Notes: generated by a model not told the origin, from the letters alone. Numbered from the stretch's first letter, positions 6,282 through 14,639 are shown. The stretch is DNA of 28,237 nucleotides from Alphaproteobacteria bacterium (GCA_022600235.1 JAHZKS010000061.1:1-28237), one strand, 5' to 3'. Numbers and translations are program-made.

Positions 6282-7856
6282 TTACTCTCCTATTTTTGTT
6301 TCTATTAATTCAATAGTTTTATTAATACCATATAATTTTACAAATGATCCTAACCTAGGTCCTTGTTCTTGACCTAGAAGAACTTGATAAACCATTTTAA
6401 AAAAATCTCTTAAGTTTCCATAACTTGAATCTGTTCCTGTTCTGTAAAATATACTTTGAATATCTTCTGGGGTACAACCTTTTTCTAATTTTATTAATTC
6501 GGATTTAACAATCCCAAGTAACTTCTTATCTTCTTCTGATGGGCTAATATATAATTTCTTTGGTTTAATAAAATCTTTGTAGTATTGAATTGCATACCCA
6601 ACCAGCTTATCAAGAAATTTAGATTTTTTTGGTGTTAAGTCTTTTTCATATTGAGAAATAAAACTCCAAAAAACACTTTTATCGTCAGAGTTACATACAG
6701 AAGCCAGATTTAATAATAAACTAAAAGTAATACCTCCGAGTTCATATCTAGGAACATTACCTCCATGTACATGCCAGACTGGATTCGAAAACTTATCTAC
6801 ATCTTCAGATTGATGAAATTTATTTGCAAAATTTATATATTCATCAACACTTTTTGGAATTGCAGAAAAATACATTTTCTTTGCTCGAGTAGGGGTTTGG
6901 TACATGTAAAAAGCAAGACTTTCTATAGGCGCATATTTTAACCATTCTTCTATAGAAACTCCGTTACCTTTCGACTTAGATATTTTCTTCCCATGCTCAT
7001 CTAAAAACATCTCATATACAAATTCCGTAGGACCCTTTCCACCAACCAAGTTACAAATCCTTCTATATAAAATAGCATTAGCTCTATGGTCTTTACCGTA
7101 CATTTCAAAATCAACATCAAGAGCAGCCCAACGCATTCCAAAATCTGGTTTCCACTGAAGCTTACAATGCCCACCTGTGACTGGCACCGACACTTCTTCA
7201 TTTGTCTCTGGGTCTAAATAAGTAATTGTACCTTTTTCAGCATCTCTTTTTATTACAGGAACATACAATACCCTTCCTGTTCTAGGGCAAATTGGCAAGA
7301 ATGGGCTGTAAGTCTGCTGTCTTTCTTCTCCTAATGTTGGAAGCATCACAGACATAATCTGATCATATTGCTCTAACGCTTTGAGAAGAAACTCATCAAA
7401 CTTTCCTGTTTTATACAAAATTGATGCACTATGAAACTCATAATCAAACTCAAAATCATCTAGGAATCCTTGCACCTTCTTATTCATATAATCACCGTAA
7501 CTCTTTTCTTCACCAAATGGATCTGGAATGCTAGTTAATGGCTTTTGAATATATGGCTCTAGAGCTTCGGGGTTTTGTACATTGTCTGGAATTTTTCTTA
7601 AACCATCCATATCATCTGATACCACAAACAACTTTGTTGGTATATCCGATATAGCTTGGAAAGCATTTCTTACCATTTGTGTTCTCACTGCTTCACAATA
7701 TGTCCCGATGTGCGGCAATCCTGAAGGCCCATAGCCAGTTTCGAATAAAACATATCCCTTTTTTGGTGTTTTACCACCCAAAGACTTCAAAATCTCCCTA
7801 GCAAGCTCAAAAGGCCATGACTTATTCTCTTGAAGTAGTTGCTTTATATCGCTCAT
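6282..7856 (-). CDS. lysK: Lysyl-tRNA synthetase, class I, 524 aa
   Basis: It charges tRNA-Lys with lysine. This is the archaeal-type class I enzyme found in many alphaproteobacteria, unrelated to the class II LysS. Signature motifs are visible: PSGLPHIGT (HIGH-type, residues 46-52) and KISKSKGNG (KMSKS-type, 291-299), within a Rossmann core and followed by the helical anticodon-binding C-terminus. The length is normal for the family. The frame is open for 29 more codons to 7943, but that would overlap the divergent dsbB gene. MSDIKQLLQ at 7856 is the usual N-terminus, so that start was chosen. It heads an operon with eno and the ftsB-like gene. Confidence 0.96.
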   Translation of the reverse strand: MSDIKQLLQENKSWPFELAREILKSLGGKTPKKGYVLFETGYGPSGLPHIGTYCEAVRTQMVRNAFQAISDIPTKLFVVSDDMDGLRKIPDNVQNPEALEPYIQKPLTSIPDPFGEEKSYGDYMNKKVQGFLDDFEFDYEFHSASILYKTGKFDEFLLKALEQYDQIMSVMLPTLGEERQQTYSPFLPICPRTGRVLYVPVIKRDAEKGTITYLDPETNEEVSVPVTGGHCKLQWKPDFGMRWAALDVDFEMYGKDHRANAILYRRICNLVGGKGPTEFVYEMFLDEHGKKISKSKGNGVSIEEWLKYAPIESLAFYMYQTPTRAKKMYFSAIPKSVDEYINFANKFHQSEDVDKFSNPVWHVHGGNVPRYELGGITFSLLLNLASVCNSDDKSVFWSFISQYEKDLTPKKSKFLDKLVGYAIQYYKDFIKPKKLYISPSEEDKKLLGIVKSELIKLEKGCTPEDIQSIFYRTGTDSSYGNLRDFFKMVYQVLLGQEQGPRLGSFVKLYGINKTIELIETKIGE

Positions 7857-7921
7857 ATGCTTTAGAATTATATTTAAGAATACTGTGACAATAGAAAATA
7901 CATCATAATTATTACATAGCA

Positions 7922-8470
7922 ATGAAAATCTTATTACATACATACCGTAAACTATTCATCTTAATTACAATTCTAAGCGCACTTTCTTTGTCTGCTGCAT
8001 ACATAGTAGAATATGTGATGAATATAAAACCATGTAGGCTTTGTATATATCAACGCATACCTTATTTTATTATTACAGGACTTGGAGTTATGGGGTTGTT
8101 GTTAAACAAGAACTCATTGTCAAAATACATCTGCTATGTATGTAGCCTTGTTTTTCTTAGTGGGTCAATTATAGCTTTATATCATACCGGAATTGAAAGA
8201 GGAGCAATAGAAGAGCCTAATTCTTGTGCAGTAAACTTTTCTCAAGATCATAGCAGTATAGAGTCGCTCAAACATTCTATCCAGCAAAACACGGTTCCTT
8301 GCAAAGAAGTTAAAATGAGAATCGCTGGCTTGTCTATAGCAGAAATTAATGCTCTGTTCTCGTTTGCTATGTTTATATATATTTTATTATCCGCAAGAAA
8401 AATGGAGAATAAGGCAGTAAAGCTTAGAGAGTCACTTGAAAGAATGGGTATAGATCGAGATTCGCTCTAA
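7922..8470 (+). CDS. dsbB: Disulfide bond formation protein B, 182 aa
   Basis: An inner-membrane protein that reoxidises periplasmic DsbA and passes electrons to quinone. Four hydrophobic segments are visible (about 11-31, 45-62, 68-86 and 138-157). The first loop carries the CxxC pair Cys38/Cys41 (KPCRLC) directly before IYQRIPY, as in the family, and the second periplasmic loop holds Cys102 and Cys127, so both redox pairs are intact. Length agrees with the family. The gene is divergent from lysK, with 65 bases between starts, and its 3' end overlaps the convergent gene at 8467 by 4 bases. It implies an active periplasmic disulfide pathway. Confidence 0.93.
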   Translation: MKILLHTYRKLFILITILSALSLSAAYIVEYVMNIKPCRLCIYQRIPYFIITGLGVMGLLLNKNSLSKYICYVCSLVFLSGSIIALYHTGIERGAIEEPNSCAVNFSQDHSSIESLKHSIQQNTVPCKEVKMRIAGLSIAEINALFSFAMFIYILLSARKMENKAVKLRESLERMGIDRDSL

Positions 8471-9117
8471 ATAGCATCATCCCAGAGACAAGTATCTTGC
8501 CCATAAGCTTCTATATCATCTAAAATGTCTGCACTATTAAAAAACTCTGTTACATGTCTTTCAAAAAAATGTCCGACTTTATTTGAATACTCATTCCAAT
8601 CATAATAGCTTTCAATAAACTTGGATATAGCAGAAACAACCGTTAATGCTTTCACCAACACATGAGCATCTTGTGTTCCCATTCTTGTGAAAGTTCCATA
8701 TATACCTAACTCAAGCTTTAATAAATCCACTAATCCAACAACTTTAACAATATCTTCTGTTACATCACCCATAAATTCTGCAAAAGAAAGTGCTTTCAAA
8801 TCATCAAGATCAGATTCTTTAGATGATCCTATAGAATATTTTACAATAGTTTCTGTAAGTTCACCTACCCAGTCACCAAAATAATTTCCGATAGCATATC
8901 CCGCTACTGCTGAAAAGACGTTAAGGCATAAAGTACCACCATAAACAGCTGATAGAGTATACGCACCATACATGAAAAAGCCTTTTATCACGTCTTCGGT
9001 TAAATCATCCAAAGAATGGTAGAAAAAATTTTGTGGCTGCTTATAAAATTTTTCGTATAAAAAAGAGCCAAAATCTGTAAAAGGATTTACTTCGTCTCTT
9101 ATCTTCTCCATAGACAT
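8467..9117 (-). CDS. Hypothetical protein, 216 aa, with weakly hydrophobic Gly/Ala/Tyr-rich helices
   Basis: No family is recognised. The composition is acidic and aromatic, with many Asp/Glu, Tyr and Phe. Residues about 45-80 (GFFMYGAYTLSAVYGG through AGYAIGNYFGDWVGEL) are the most hydrophobic, with small residues like a membrane-inserting or amphipathic helix pair, but they lack a clean charged boundary. Repeated LT/VTEDIVK-type segments occur (DDLTEDVIKG near residue 40 and GDVTEDIVKV near 118), suggesting an internal duplication of a helical unit. There is no signal peptide. It is convergent with dsbB with a 4-base stop overlap. Two Met codons, 9117 and 9111, could serve as the start. Function unknown. 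Confidence 0.68.
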   Translation of the reverse strand: MSMEKIRDEVNPFTDFGSFLYEKFYKQPQNFFYHSLDDLTEDVIKGFFMYGAYTLSAVYGGTLCLNVFSAVAGYAIGNYFGDWVGELTETIVKYSIGSSKESDLDDLKALSFAEFMGDVTEDIVKVVGLVDLLKLELGIYGTFTRMGTQDAHVLVKALTVVSAISKFIESYYDWNEYSNKVGHFFERHVTEFFNSADILDDIEAYGQDTCLWDDAI

Positions 9118-9221
9118 ATAAACAAATTAATTTTATCACCGATAGTTAATAATATAGTAATATTTATGCAAAAATCAAGAATTAGAGAAACAATTGTAGC
9201 ACGCTAGAATGCAGCAACAGC

Positions 9222-9974
9222 TTATAATGCAACTAGTTCTGTGACCTCTATTGCTAGTAGCTTCAGATCAGATTGCTCTGACATACGGTGATCAGAGTCT
9301 TTTACTAAAATAACTTTTACATTTTTTGAAGAGAGCTGCTCTGCCAATTTCACAGAAATCTCTATAGGTACTGATTCATCACGAAAACCATGCATCAAAA
9401 CAACTGGCATATCTATTGGAATTATTTTTTTGAGTAATAAGTTTTTTCTACCATCTTCTATCAATTTTTTTGTTATACAATAGTCTGAGCCTCCACGTTC
9501 TATATTAATTTTACCTTTTCCCATAAGGTCAAATTTCTGTTTTTCTGTAAAACTATCCCACATCAACACCTCTGTAAAATCAACAGCACTTGCAATATTG
9601 ATAATTCCTGCCACTTTCTTTTTTAACTTTATAGCTACTAATAAAGATATCCAACCACCCATGCTAGAACCAATCAAAATCATAGGGGTTTTAACAAGCT
9701 CATTAATTACTGCTAGTGACTCTTTAGTCCATTCTGATATAGATCCTTCAAAAAAATCTCCTGATGATTTTCCATGCCCAGAATAGTCCAAAGCTACATA
9801 ACCTAGATTATTTTCTGTACAGAAATCCTCTAAAAAAAGTGATTTAGTTCCATCCATATCAGACATATAACCACATAAAAAAACTATTGTTCTATAAGGA
9901 TTCTTTACCTTGGAAAAATTATTTTTATAGGCTATATTCTTATTATTAAATATAATGCTATTACTTTTATTCAT
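9222..9974 (-). CDS. Alpha/beta hydrolase similar to ABHD10, 250 aa
   Basis: A serine hydrolase with a complete triad: Ser104 in the elbow GSSMGGW, Asp199 in GFRDESVP and His229 in DSDHRMS. The stretch from FLCGYMSDMDG through EDFC and LDYSGHGKSSG to GSSMGGW resembles mitochondrial ABHD10 more than common bacterial lipases. ABHD10 removes acyl groups from protein cysteines (S-depalmitoylation) and from acyl glucuronides; thioesterase activity here is inferred from that likeness. No signal peptide, so cytosolic. The start lies only 20 bases from the divergent GT4 gene, so its promoter probably lies within that gene's coding region. No good ribosome binding site is visible. Confidence 0.86.
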   Translation of the reverse strand: MNKSNSIIFNNKNIAYKNNFSKVKNPYRTIVFLCGYMSDMDGTKSLFLEDFCTENNLGYVALDYSGHGKSSGDFFEGSISEWTKESLAVINELVKTPMILIGSSMGGWISLLVAIKLKKKVAGIINIASAVDFTEVLMWDSFTEKQKFDLMGKGKINIERGGSDYCITKKLIEDGRKNLLLKKIIPIDMPVVLMHGFRDESVPIEISVKLAEQLSSKNVKVILVKDSDHRMSEQSDLKLLAIEVTELVAL

Positions 9975-9994
9975 ATTGAGGGGTATTTATATCA

Positions 9995-11137
9995 ATGGCA
10001 AAATCCTATCACAAACCTGTTGTTTTACAAGTATTACCCTCTTTAGTAAGCGGGGGAGTGGAGAGGGGAACTATTGATATTGCTGCTTTCTTAACAAAAT
10101 CAGGACTAGAGTCCTTTGTTGCCTCAGCAGGAGGGCCTTTAGTAAGAGATATAGAAAAAGCAGGCTCTACACATTTTACTCTACCCCTTAAAGACAAGAA
10201 CCCTATTACAATGGTCAGCAATGCTTTTAAATTAGCGAAGTTAATCAGAAAGCATAAAATTAATATCATACACGCTAGATCTAGGGCACCAGCATGGAGT
10301 GCATATTTAGCAGCTAAAATCACAAAATGTAGGTTGATTACTACTTTTCACGGCACTCATTCTGTAAACAGAATAAAAAAATATTATAATATAGTGATGA
10401 CTAAAGGAGACTTAGTAATAGCTGTTTCTGATTTTATAGCAAGTCACATTATAGAAACATATGGCGCTAACCAAAAGAAAATCAGACCTATCTACAGAGG
10501 AGTATCTTTAGAGGATTTTAATACAAAAAATGTAGACCCATCTCGTTTAATAAAAATGAAGAAGAAATGTTATATACCTGATGGCAAATTTATTATTACT
10601 CTTCCAGGAAGACTCACCAGCTGGAAAGGTCATGAAGTTTTGCTTAACGCAATAGCGAAACTTAAAAATGATAATATATACTGCCTCATGGTAGGCAATA
10701 CTAAACAACATAAAAGTCATTTTGGAAATTTCATAAAACTTGCTCGATCATTAGGCATTAGCAATAAAGTTACCTTCACTGGAGCAATCAAAGATATGCC
10801 TGCACTCTATATGCTCTCCGACTTAGTAGTGGCACCTTCAACGAGACCCGAAGCATTTGGAAGAATATCAATTGAAACACAAGCAATGAAAAGACTTATT
10901 ATTGCTACGGATATTGGTGGGTATAAAGAAACTATTGTATCGGAGAAAACAGGATTTCTTATCCCCCATAATGATGTAGAAGCTTTAGAAAAGAAAATTG
11001 AAACTGTAATAAACCTTACTCATAAGAAAAGAGTGATGATGGGTAATGCAGCTCGTAAAAACGTTGAGAAGAAGTTCTCTTTAAAGCAGATGAAAGAAAA
11101 AACTATGAAAGTTTATAATGAAATTCTAAAGAATTAG
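9995..11137 (+). CDS. Glycosyltransferase family 4 (GT-B), 380 aa
   Basis: A retaining glycosyltransferase using a nucleotide sugar, probably at the cytosolic face of the membrane for surface glycan or LPS core assembly. The N-terminal acceptor domain begins with VLPSLVSGGVERG, the typical glycine-rich GT4 loop. The C-terminal domain has the donor-site pattern: Arg206 and Lys211 in GRLTSWKGH and the EX7E motif with Glu286 and Glu294 (RPEAFGRISIE). Length is normal. The start ATG is preceded by GAGGGG at 9978-9983. It is separate from the glycan island at 20285 onward, and its acceptor and donor cannot be told from sequence. Confidence 0.93.
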   Translation: MAKSYHKPVVLQVLPSLVSGGVERGTIDIAAFLTKSGLESFVASAGGPLVRDIEKAGSTHFTLPLKDKNPITMVSNAFKLAKLIRKHKINIIHARSRAPAWSAYLAAKITKCRLITTFHGTHSVNRIKKYYNIVMTKGDLVIAVSDFIASHIIETYGANQKKIRPIYRGVSLEDFNTKNVDPSRLIKMKKKCYIPDGKFIITLPGRLTSWKGHEVLLNAIAKLKNDNIYCLMVGNTKQHKSHFGNFIKLARSLGISNKVTFTGAIKDMPALYMLSDLVVAPSTRPEAFGRISIETQAMKRLIIATDIGGYKETIVSEKTGFLIPHNDVEALEKKIETVINLTHKKRVMMGNAARKNVEKKFSLKQMKEKTMKVYNEILKN

Positions 11138-11140
11138 TAT

Positions 11141-11377
11141 TTACAAACCTTCTTCTGTAGAAATTGAACCATCTGACTTTTCAACAATCTTTTCAATCTT
11201 TAATTTTGCTTCTTTTAGTTTAGATTCACAATGACTCTTTAGAGCATTTCCTCTTTCATAATCATTGATTACTTTATCAAGATCGTCTTTTCCTGTTTCA
11301 ATTCCTCTAACAATCTCTTGAAGTTCGTTTAGAGCTTCTTCAAATGTTAAATCTTCTATTTTCTTATCTGTACTCAT
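11141..11377 (-). CDS. xseB: Exodeoxyribonuclease VII small subunit, 78 aa
   Basis: The small subunit binds XseA to form exonuclease VII, which degrades single-stranded DNA in both directions. The protein is two helices with the family signature: FEEALNELQEIVRGIETGKDDLD followed by YERGNALKSHCESKLKEAKLKIEKI. The length of 78 residues is typical. A strong ribosome binding site (AAGGAGC, complement just before the start) supports the ATG. xseA is not in the window. The gene is convergent with the GT4 gene with only 3 bases between stops, and divergent from the NDUFS4-like gene. Confidence 0.93.
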   Translation of the reverse strand: MSTDKKIEDLTFEEALNELQEIVRGIETGKDDLDKVINDYERGNALKSHCESKLKEAKLKIEKIVEKSDGSISTEEGL

Positions 11378-11385
11378 ACTGCTCC

Positions 11386-11413
11386 TTGTAATCTTTTATA
11401 ATTAAAATATACT
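11386..11413 (+). promoter_or_regulatory. Probable promoter of the NDUFS4-like/uvrD operon
   Basis: TTGTAA at 11386-11391, a 16-base spacer, then TATACT at 11408-11413, about 30 bases before the ATG at 11445. It lies in the 67-base gap between divergent genes. Confidence 0.5.
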
Positions 11414-11444
11414 TAACTCATAAGAATGATAAGGCATAAAAGAC

Positions 11445-11720
11445 ATGAAAGCAATAATATATCGCCCAACTAAATCAGCTATGCAATCTGGATTAAAAAA
11501 CACGAAAAAATGGGTATTACATTCTACAGACAAAAAAAAATATACAGAGCCCTTTTCTGGATGGACCGGGTCTAAAAATACAGATCAACAAATAAAAATA
11601 TTATTTAACACAAAAAATGATGCTATAAATTTTGCTAAAGCTCAGTCTTGGGAATACGAGATTATAGAACCACAAGAAAGAAGAATAGAGCCTAAATCAT
11701 ACTTAGATAATTTTAAATAA
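11445..11720 (+). CDS. NDUFS4-like NADH dehydrogenase (complex I) accessory subunit, 91 aa
   Basis: This corresponds to the ETC complex I subunit domain (NDUFA4/NDUFS4-type, the 18-kDa subunit), a peripheral-arm subunit shared by alphaproteobacteria and mitochondria. Recognisable elements are the N-terminal IYRPTKSAMQSGLKNTKKWVL, then GWTGSKNTDQQIKI, the helix NDAINFAKAQSWEYEIIEP and the C-terminal KSYLDNF. Length matches bacterial members. As is common in alphaproteobacteria it is not linked to the nuo operon here. The uvrD-type gene begins 9 bases after its stop, so the two are probably cotranscribed. Confidence 0.9.
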   Translation: MKAIIYRPTKSAMQSGLKNTKKWVLHSTDKKKYTEPFSGWTGSKNTDQQIKILFNTKNDAINFAKAQSWEYEIIEPQERRIEPKSYLDNFK

Positions 11721-11729
11721 AGTAAACTC

Positions 11730-13652
11730 TTGAATAACGAAATATCAAAACCACTGCCAAAACTGAATGCTAAACAAGAAGAAGCAATACATCATATTGA
11801 TGGACCTCTTCTCATTCTTGCTGGCGCTGGCACAGGAAAAACACTTGCACTAATAAGCCGTATAGTAAATATATTACAATTAGAGAAAGCATTCCCTTCA
11901 GAAATATTGGCTGTAACATTTACAAATAAGGCTGCCAATGAAATGCAAGAAAGAATATCTCAGATTCTTCCACTACGTTTAAAATGGTTAGGAACTTTCC
12001 ATTCAATATGTGCAAAGATGCTGCGTGTCAATGCAGAAGCAGCTAATTTAAGTAGTAGCTTCTCAATTATAGACGTAGATGACCAAATCAGAGTAATAAA
12101 GCAAATAATGAATGATTTTGCTTTAGACATAAAACAGTTCAACCCAAAAATGATCTCTTCAATTATCCAAAGATGGAAGGATCTTGCTCTTAATGTGGAA
12201 GATGTTTCAGAATCAGATTTAAAAACAGACTACCACGTCAAGGCACTACGTATTTATAGAGAATATCAAGATAAACTAGATTCTAACGACTCCTTAGATT
12301 TTGGAGATTTATTGCTCAAAACAGTCAATATGTTCAAAAGAAAACCTGAGATATTAGAACATTATCAAACCCTATTCAAATATGTTTTAGTAGACGAATA
12401 TCAAGACACAAATACAGCTCAATATATATGGCTTCGCATGCTCGCACAGAAAAGAAGTAACATATGTTGTGTCGGAGATGATGATCAATCTATATACGGA
12501 TGGAGAGGTGCTGAAATAGGAAATATTCTAAAGTTTGAGGAAGATTTCCCTGGAGCAAAAATAATAAAGCTAGAGCAAAATTATCGTTCTACAAACTGTA
12601 TCTTAAGCGCTGCCTCTGCATTAATTGCGAATAATAACATGAGGCATAGCAAAACACTTTGGACAGAAACAGAATCTAATGAAAAAATAGTGGCTCGTTC
12701 ATTTTTTAACGACAAAGAAGAGGCGAGTTTTATTGCGAAAGAAATTATGTGTAAATTTAAACATAATTTACATCAAACTAAAGTAGCAATCCTTGTGAGG
12801 GCATTATTCCAAACTAGGATTATAGAAGAATGTTTTATGAGATCAGGAATTCCTTATAAAGTTGTGGGGAGCCTTAAATTCTATGAAAGACAGGAAATTA
12901 AAGATATTGTAGCCTATATCAAGCTTGCTATAAAATGTAATGATGATCTTCCTTTTGAAAGAATTATAAACAAACCAGCACGTGGTATAGGTAAAACGAC
13001 AATACAAAAAATTAGAGATTTTGCTAATACAGAAAAGATATCACTCTTTAGTGCAACAGAATTAATGCTAGAAAGCAAAGGAAGTTTCGCTAAAAAAACT
13101 ACTGAGTCCTTAAGCGTTTTCATAAAAATGATTAAAAAATGGCATGAAGAATTTCAAACACTTCACCATACAGATGTAGTAAAAAATATACTTACTGAAT
13201 CTGGATATGAAGCATTCTTAAAATTTGAAGACAGCATAGAAGGGCGTGGTAGATTAGAAAATGCAAAAGAACTTCTCCAAGCTTTAGAAGATTTTAAGAC
13301 AATTTTAGATTTTTTAGACCATATCACTCTAGTGACAGATAATGATAATAACAAAACACAGGAAGATTTAGTTACCATCATGACACTACACGGCGCAAAA
13401 GGTCTAGAGTTTGATGCTGTCTTTTTACCTGGATGGGAAGAAGGATTATTTCCTCACTCAAAATCTTTAGATGAATCTGGAGATAAAGGTTTAGAGGAAG
13501 AGAGAAGACTGGCTTATGTAGGTATGACTAGAGCAAAAAAGAATCTTTATATATCTCACTCGCTAACAAGAAGAATGTATAATCAATGGATTGATTCAAT
13601 GCCTTCTAGATTCTTGAAAGAAATCCCCAGAGAATTTTTAACAGATATTTAA
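11730..13652 (+). CDS. uvrD: UvrD/PcrA-type ATP-dependent DNA helicase, 640 aa
   Basis: A superfamily 1A 3'-5' DNA helicase acting in nucleotide excision and mismatch repair and in clearing replication blocks. All motifs are present: Q motif LNAKQEEAI (residues 12-20), Walker A GAGTGKT (32-38), motif Ia VTFTNKAANEM, motif II DEYQDTN, motif III GDDDQSIYGWRGA, motif IV QNYRST, motif V MTLHGAKGLEF and motif VI YVGMTRAKKNL. It ends soon after motif VI, making it shorter than E. coli UvrD (720 aa) and lacking the C-terminal extension; Rep-like helicases of this size exist. The start is TTG, as no ATG lies upstream of the Q motif in frame. Its stop overlaps the convergent ABM gene by 4 bases. Confidence 0.95.
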   Translation: MNNEISKPLPKLNAKQEEAIHHIDGPLLILAGAGTGKTLALISRIVNILQLEKAFPSEILAVTFTNKAANEMQERISQILPLRLKWLGTFHSICAKMLRVNAEAANLSSSFSIIDVDDQIRVIKQIMNDFALDIKQFNPKMISSIIQRWKDLALNVEDVSESDLKTDYHVKALRIYREYQDKLDSNDSLDFGDLLLKTVNMFKRKPEILEHYQTLFKYVLVDEYQDTNTAQYIWLRMLAQKRSNICCVGDDDQSIYGWRGAEIGNILKFEEDFPGAKIIKLEQNYRSTNCILSAASALIANNNMRHSKTLWTETESNEKIVARSFFNDKEEASFIAKEIMCKFKHNLHQTKVAILVRALFQTRIIEECFMRSGIPYKVVGSLKFYERQEIKDIVAYIKLAIKCNDDLPFERIINKPARGIGKTTIQKIRDFANTEKISLFSATELMLESKGSFAKKTTESLSVFIKMIKKWHEEFQTLHHTDVVKNILTESGYEAFLKFEDSIEGRGRLENAKELLQALEDFKTILDFLDHITLVTDNDNNKTQEDLVTIMTLHGAKGLEFDAVFLPGWEEGLFPHSKSLDESGDKGLEEERRLAYVGMTRAKKNLYISHSLTRRMYNQWIDSMPSRFLKEIPREFLTDI

Positions 13653-13954
13653 GCAAGTTCCTGTATCTCGTTAAAGGACTTACCTTTAAAATTTTCTACA
13701 AGACTATCCATCTTTAACAAAAATGCCTTTAGATGTGGCATTTCCATATGAGCTTTCCAACTATCTTCATCTGCCCATTTCTCAACTAAAATAAATTCTG
13801 ATAAGTCTTCTTTATCTTGCAGCAACCTGTACTCAAGACATCCCTTTTCTTTTAACGTTGGAATAATCAATTTCTGCAAGGACTCTTTTAGAGCGGTTTC
13901 GTTTCCTTGTTTTGATTTTATAGTAGCAAATAGTGTGAGTGAAGATTGAGACAT
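13649..13954 (-). CDS. Antibiotic biosynthesis monooxygenase (ABM)-domain protein, 101 aa
   Basis: A small dimeric ferredoxin-like fold protein of the ABM/YgiN type; members include quinol monooxygenases and many of unknown role. The pattern is clear: LTLFATIKSKQGNE, a helix with LKESLQKLIIPTLKEKGCLEYRL, then FILVEKWADEDSWKAHMEMPHLKAF. Length is standard. I start at MSQSSLT (13954), because the upstream 18 codons of open frame run into the tRNA-Phe gene. It begins 21 bases after the tRNA on the same strand and could share its transcript. Substrate unknown. Confidence 0.9.
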   Translation of the reverse strand: MSQSSLTLFATIKSKQGNETALKESLQKLIIPTLKEKGCLEYRLLQDKEDLSEFILVEKWADEDSWKAHMEMPHLKAFLLKMDSLVENFKGKSFNEIQELA

Positions 13955-13975
13955 TTGTAGTACACACTTAATTTG

Positions 13976-14051
13976 TGGTGGCTGGACCTGGAATCGAACC
14001 AGGGACACAAGGATTTTCAGTCCTTTGCTCTACCAACTGAGCTACCCAGCC
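13976..14051 (-). tRNA. tRNA-Phe (anticodon GAA), 3' CCA encoded
   Basis: Read on the minus strand, the acceptor GGCTGGG pairs with TCCAGCC with one G-U. The D-arm is GCTCAGTTGGTAGAGC. The anticodon stem AAGGA/TCCTT carries the loop CTGAAAA with anticodon GAA. The T-arm is CCTGG-TTCGATT-CCAGG. The discriminator is A and CCA is encoded at 13976-13978. Total length is 76. Confidence 0.97.
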
Positions 14052-14065
14052 AAATGAATATACTA

Positions 14066-14094
14066 TAAATAAATTATAATAATCCGCCTGTCGA
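14066..14094 (-). promoter_or_regulatory. Possible promoter of the tRNA-Phe gene
   Basis: On the minus strand TCGACA (14089-14094), a 17-base spacer and TATTTA (14066-14071) precede the tRNA 5' end by 14 bases. Confidence 0.4.
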
Positions 14095-14167
14095 GCAATA
14101 TTATCGGTTTTTTATTGTATAATTCAAGCTAGATTTTTTGAATATAGAACTTTTTATACTTTACTGG

Positions 14168-14208
14168 TTGACTATATTGTATATGCATATACTATATAGA
14201 TGCATATA
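14168..14208 (+). promoter_or_regulatory. Promoter overlapped by an inverted repeat, probable MarR-type operator
   Basis: TTGACT (14168-14173) is a good -35; -10 candidates are TATACT (14188-14193) and TATATA (14193-14198), with spacers of 14 and 19 bases, neither ideal. TATATGCATATA (14180-14191) is a perfect 12-base palindrome. TATATGCAT (14180-14188) is also repeated inverted as ATGCATATA (14200-14208). This covers the expected RNA polymerase contact zone, suiting repression by the MarR protein of the operon. Confidence 0.55.
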
Positions 14209-14219
14209 AAGAGGCGATC

Positions 14220-14639
14220 ATGTGGGTACAAACTTACAGTAAAACTTTCAAGAATATAAAAAAAGAAGATATATGGAAACTCTGGACAGATATAAATAAT
14301 TGGCCGACTTGGCATGATGATCTAGATTACTGCAAACTTGATGGAAAATTTGAAGTTGGCAATAGTTTTATATTAAAGCCCAAAGGCGTTAACCCAGTAA
14401 AAATCTTACTAACTGAGATTCATAAGAAAAAATCTTTTACCGATTGTACTTCGTTCTTTGGTGCAAAAATGTATGACACACATTCTATGGAAGAAACAAA
14501 AAATGGACTAAAAATCACAAATAAAATTGTTGTAACTGGAGCACTTCAATGGCTGTGGGTTAAACTTGTGGCGCAAAACGTCTTTAAGTCTACTCCAAAA
14601 CAGATAGAAGATTTAGCAAAACTTGCGAGGAAAAAATAA
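14220..14639 (+). CDS. SRPBCC (START/polyketide-cyclase-like) family protein, 139 aa
   Basis: A helix-grip fold protein with a hydrophobic ligand cavity; the family includes polyketide cyclases, lipid carriers and many unknowns. Typical elements are the N-terminal strand, the helix with EDIWKLWTDINNWPTWHDDL, the strand FEVGNSFILKPKGVNPVKILLTEI and the C-terminal amphipathic helix. The ATG has a strong ribosome binding site (AAGAGG, 14209-14214). Its stop overlaps the ATG of the MarR gene (TAATGG), so the two are translationally coupled, and it is likely that this protein handles a ligand connected with that regulator. Ligand unknown. Confidence 0.85.
   Translation: MWVQTYSKTFKNIKKEDIWKLWTDINNWPTWHDDLDYCKLDGKFEVGNSFILKPKGVNPVKILLTEIHKKKSFTDCTSFFGAKMYDTHSMEETKNGLKITNKIVVTGALQWLWVKLVAQNVFKSTPKQIEDLAKLARKK

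Noticed and set aside
7857..7943. 29-codon N-terminal extension of lysK
   Set aside because: It would overlap the divergent dsbB start and matches nothing in the class I LysRS family; MSDIKQLL at 7856 is the usual N-terminus.
13955..14008. 18-codon extension of the ABM gene
   Set aside because: It reads through the 3' part of tRNA-Phe, so it is not coding.
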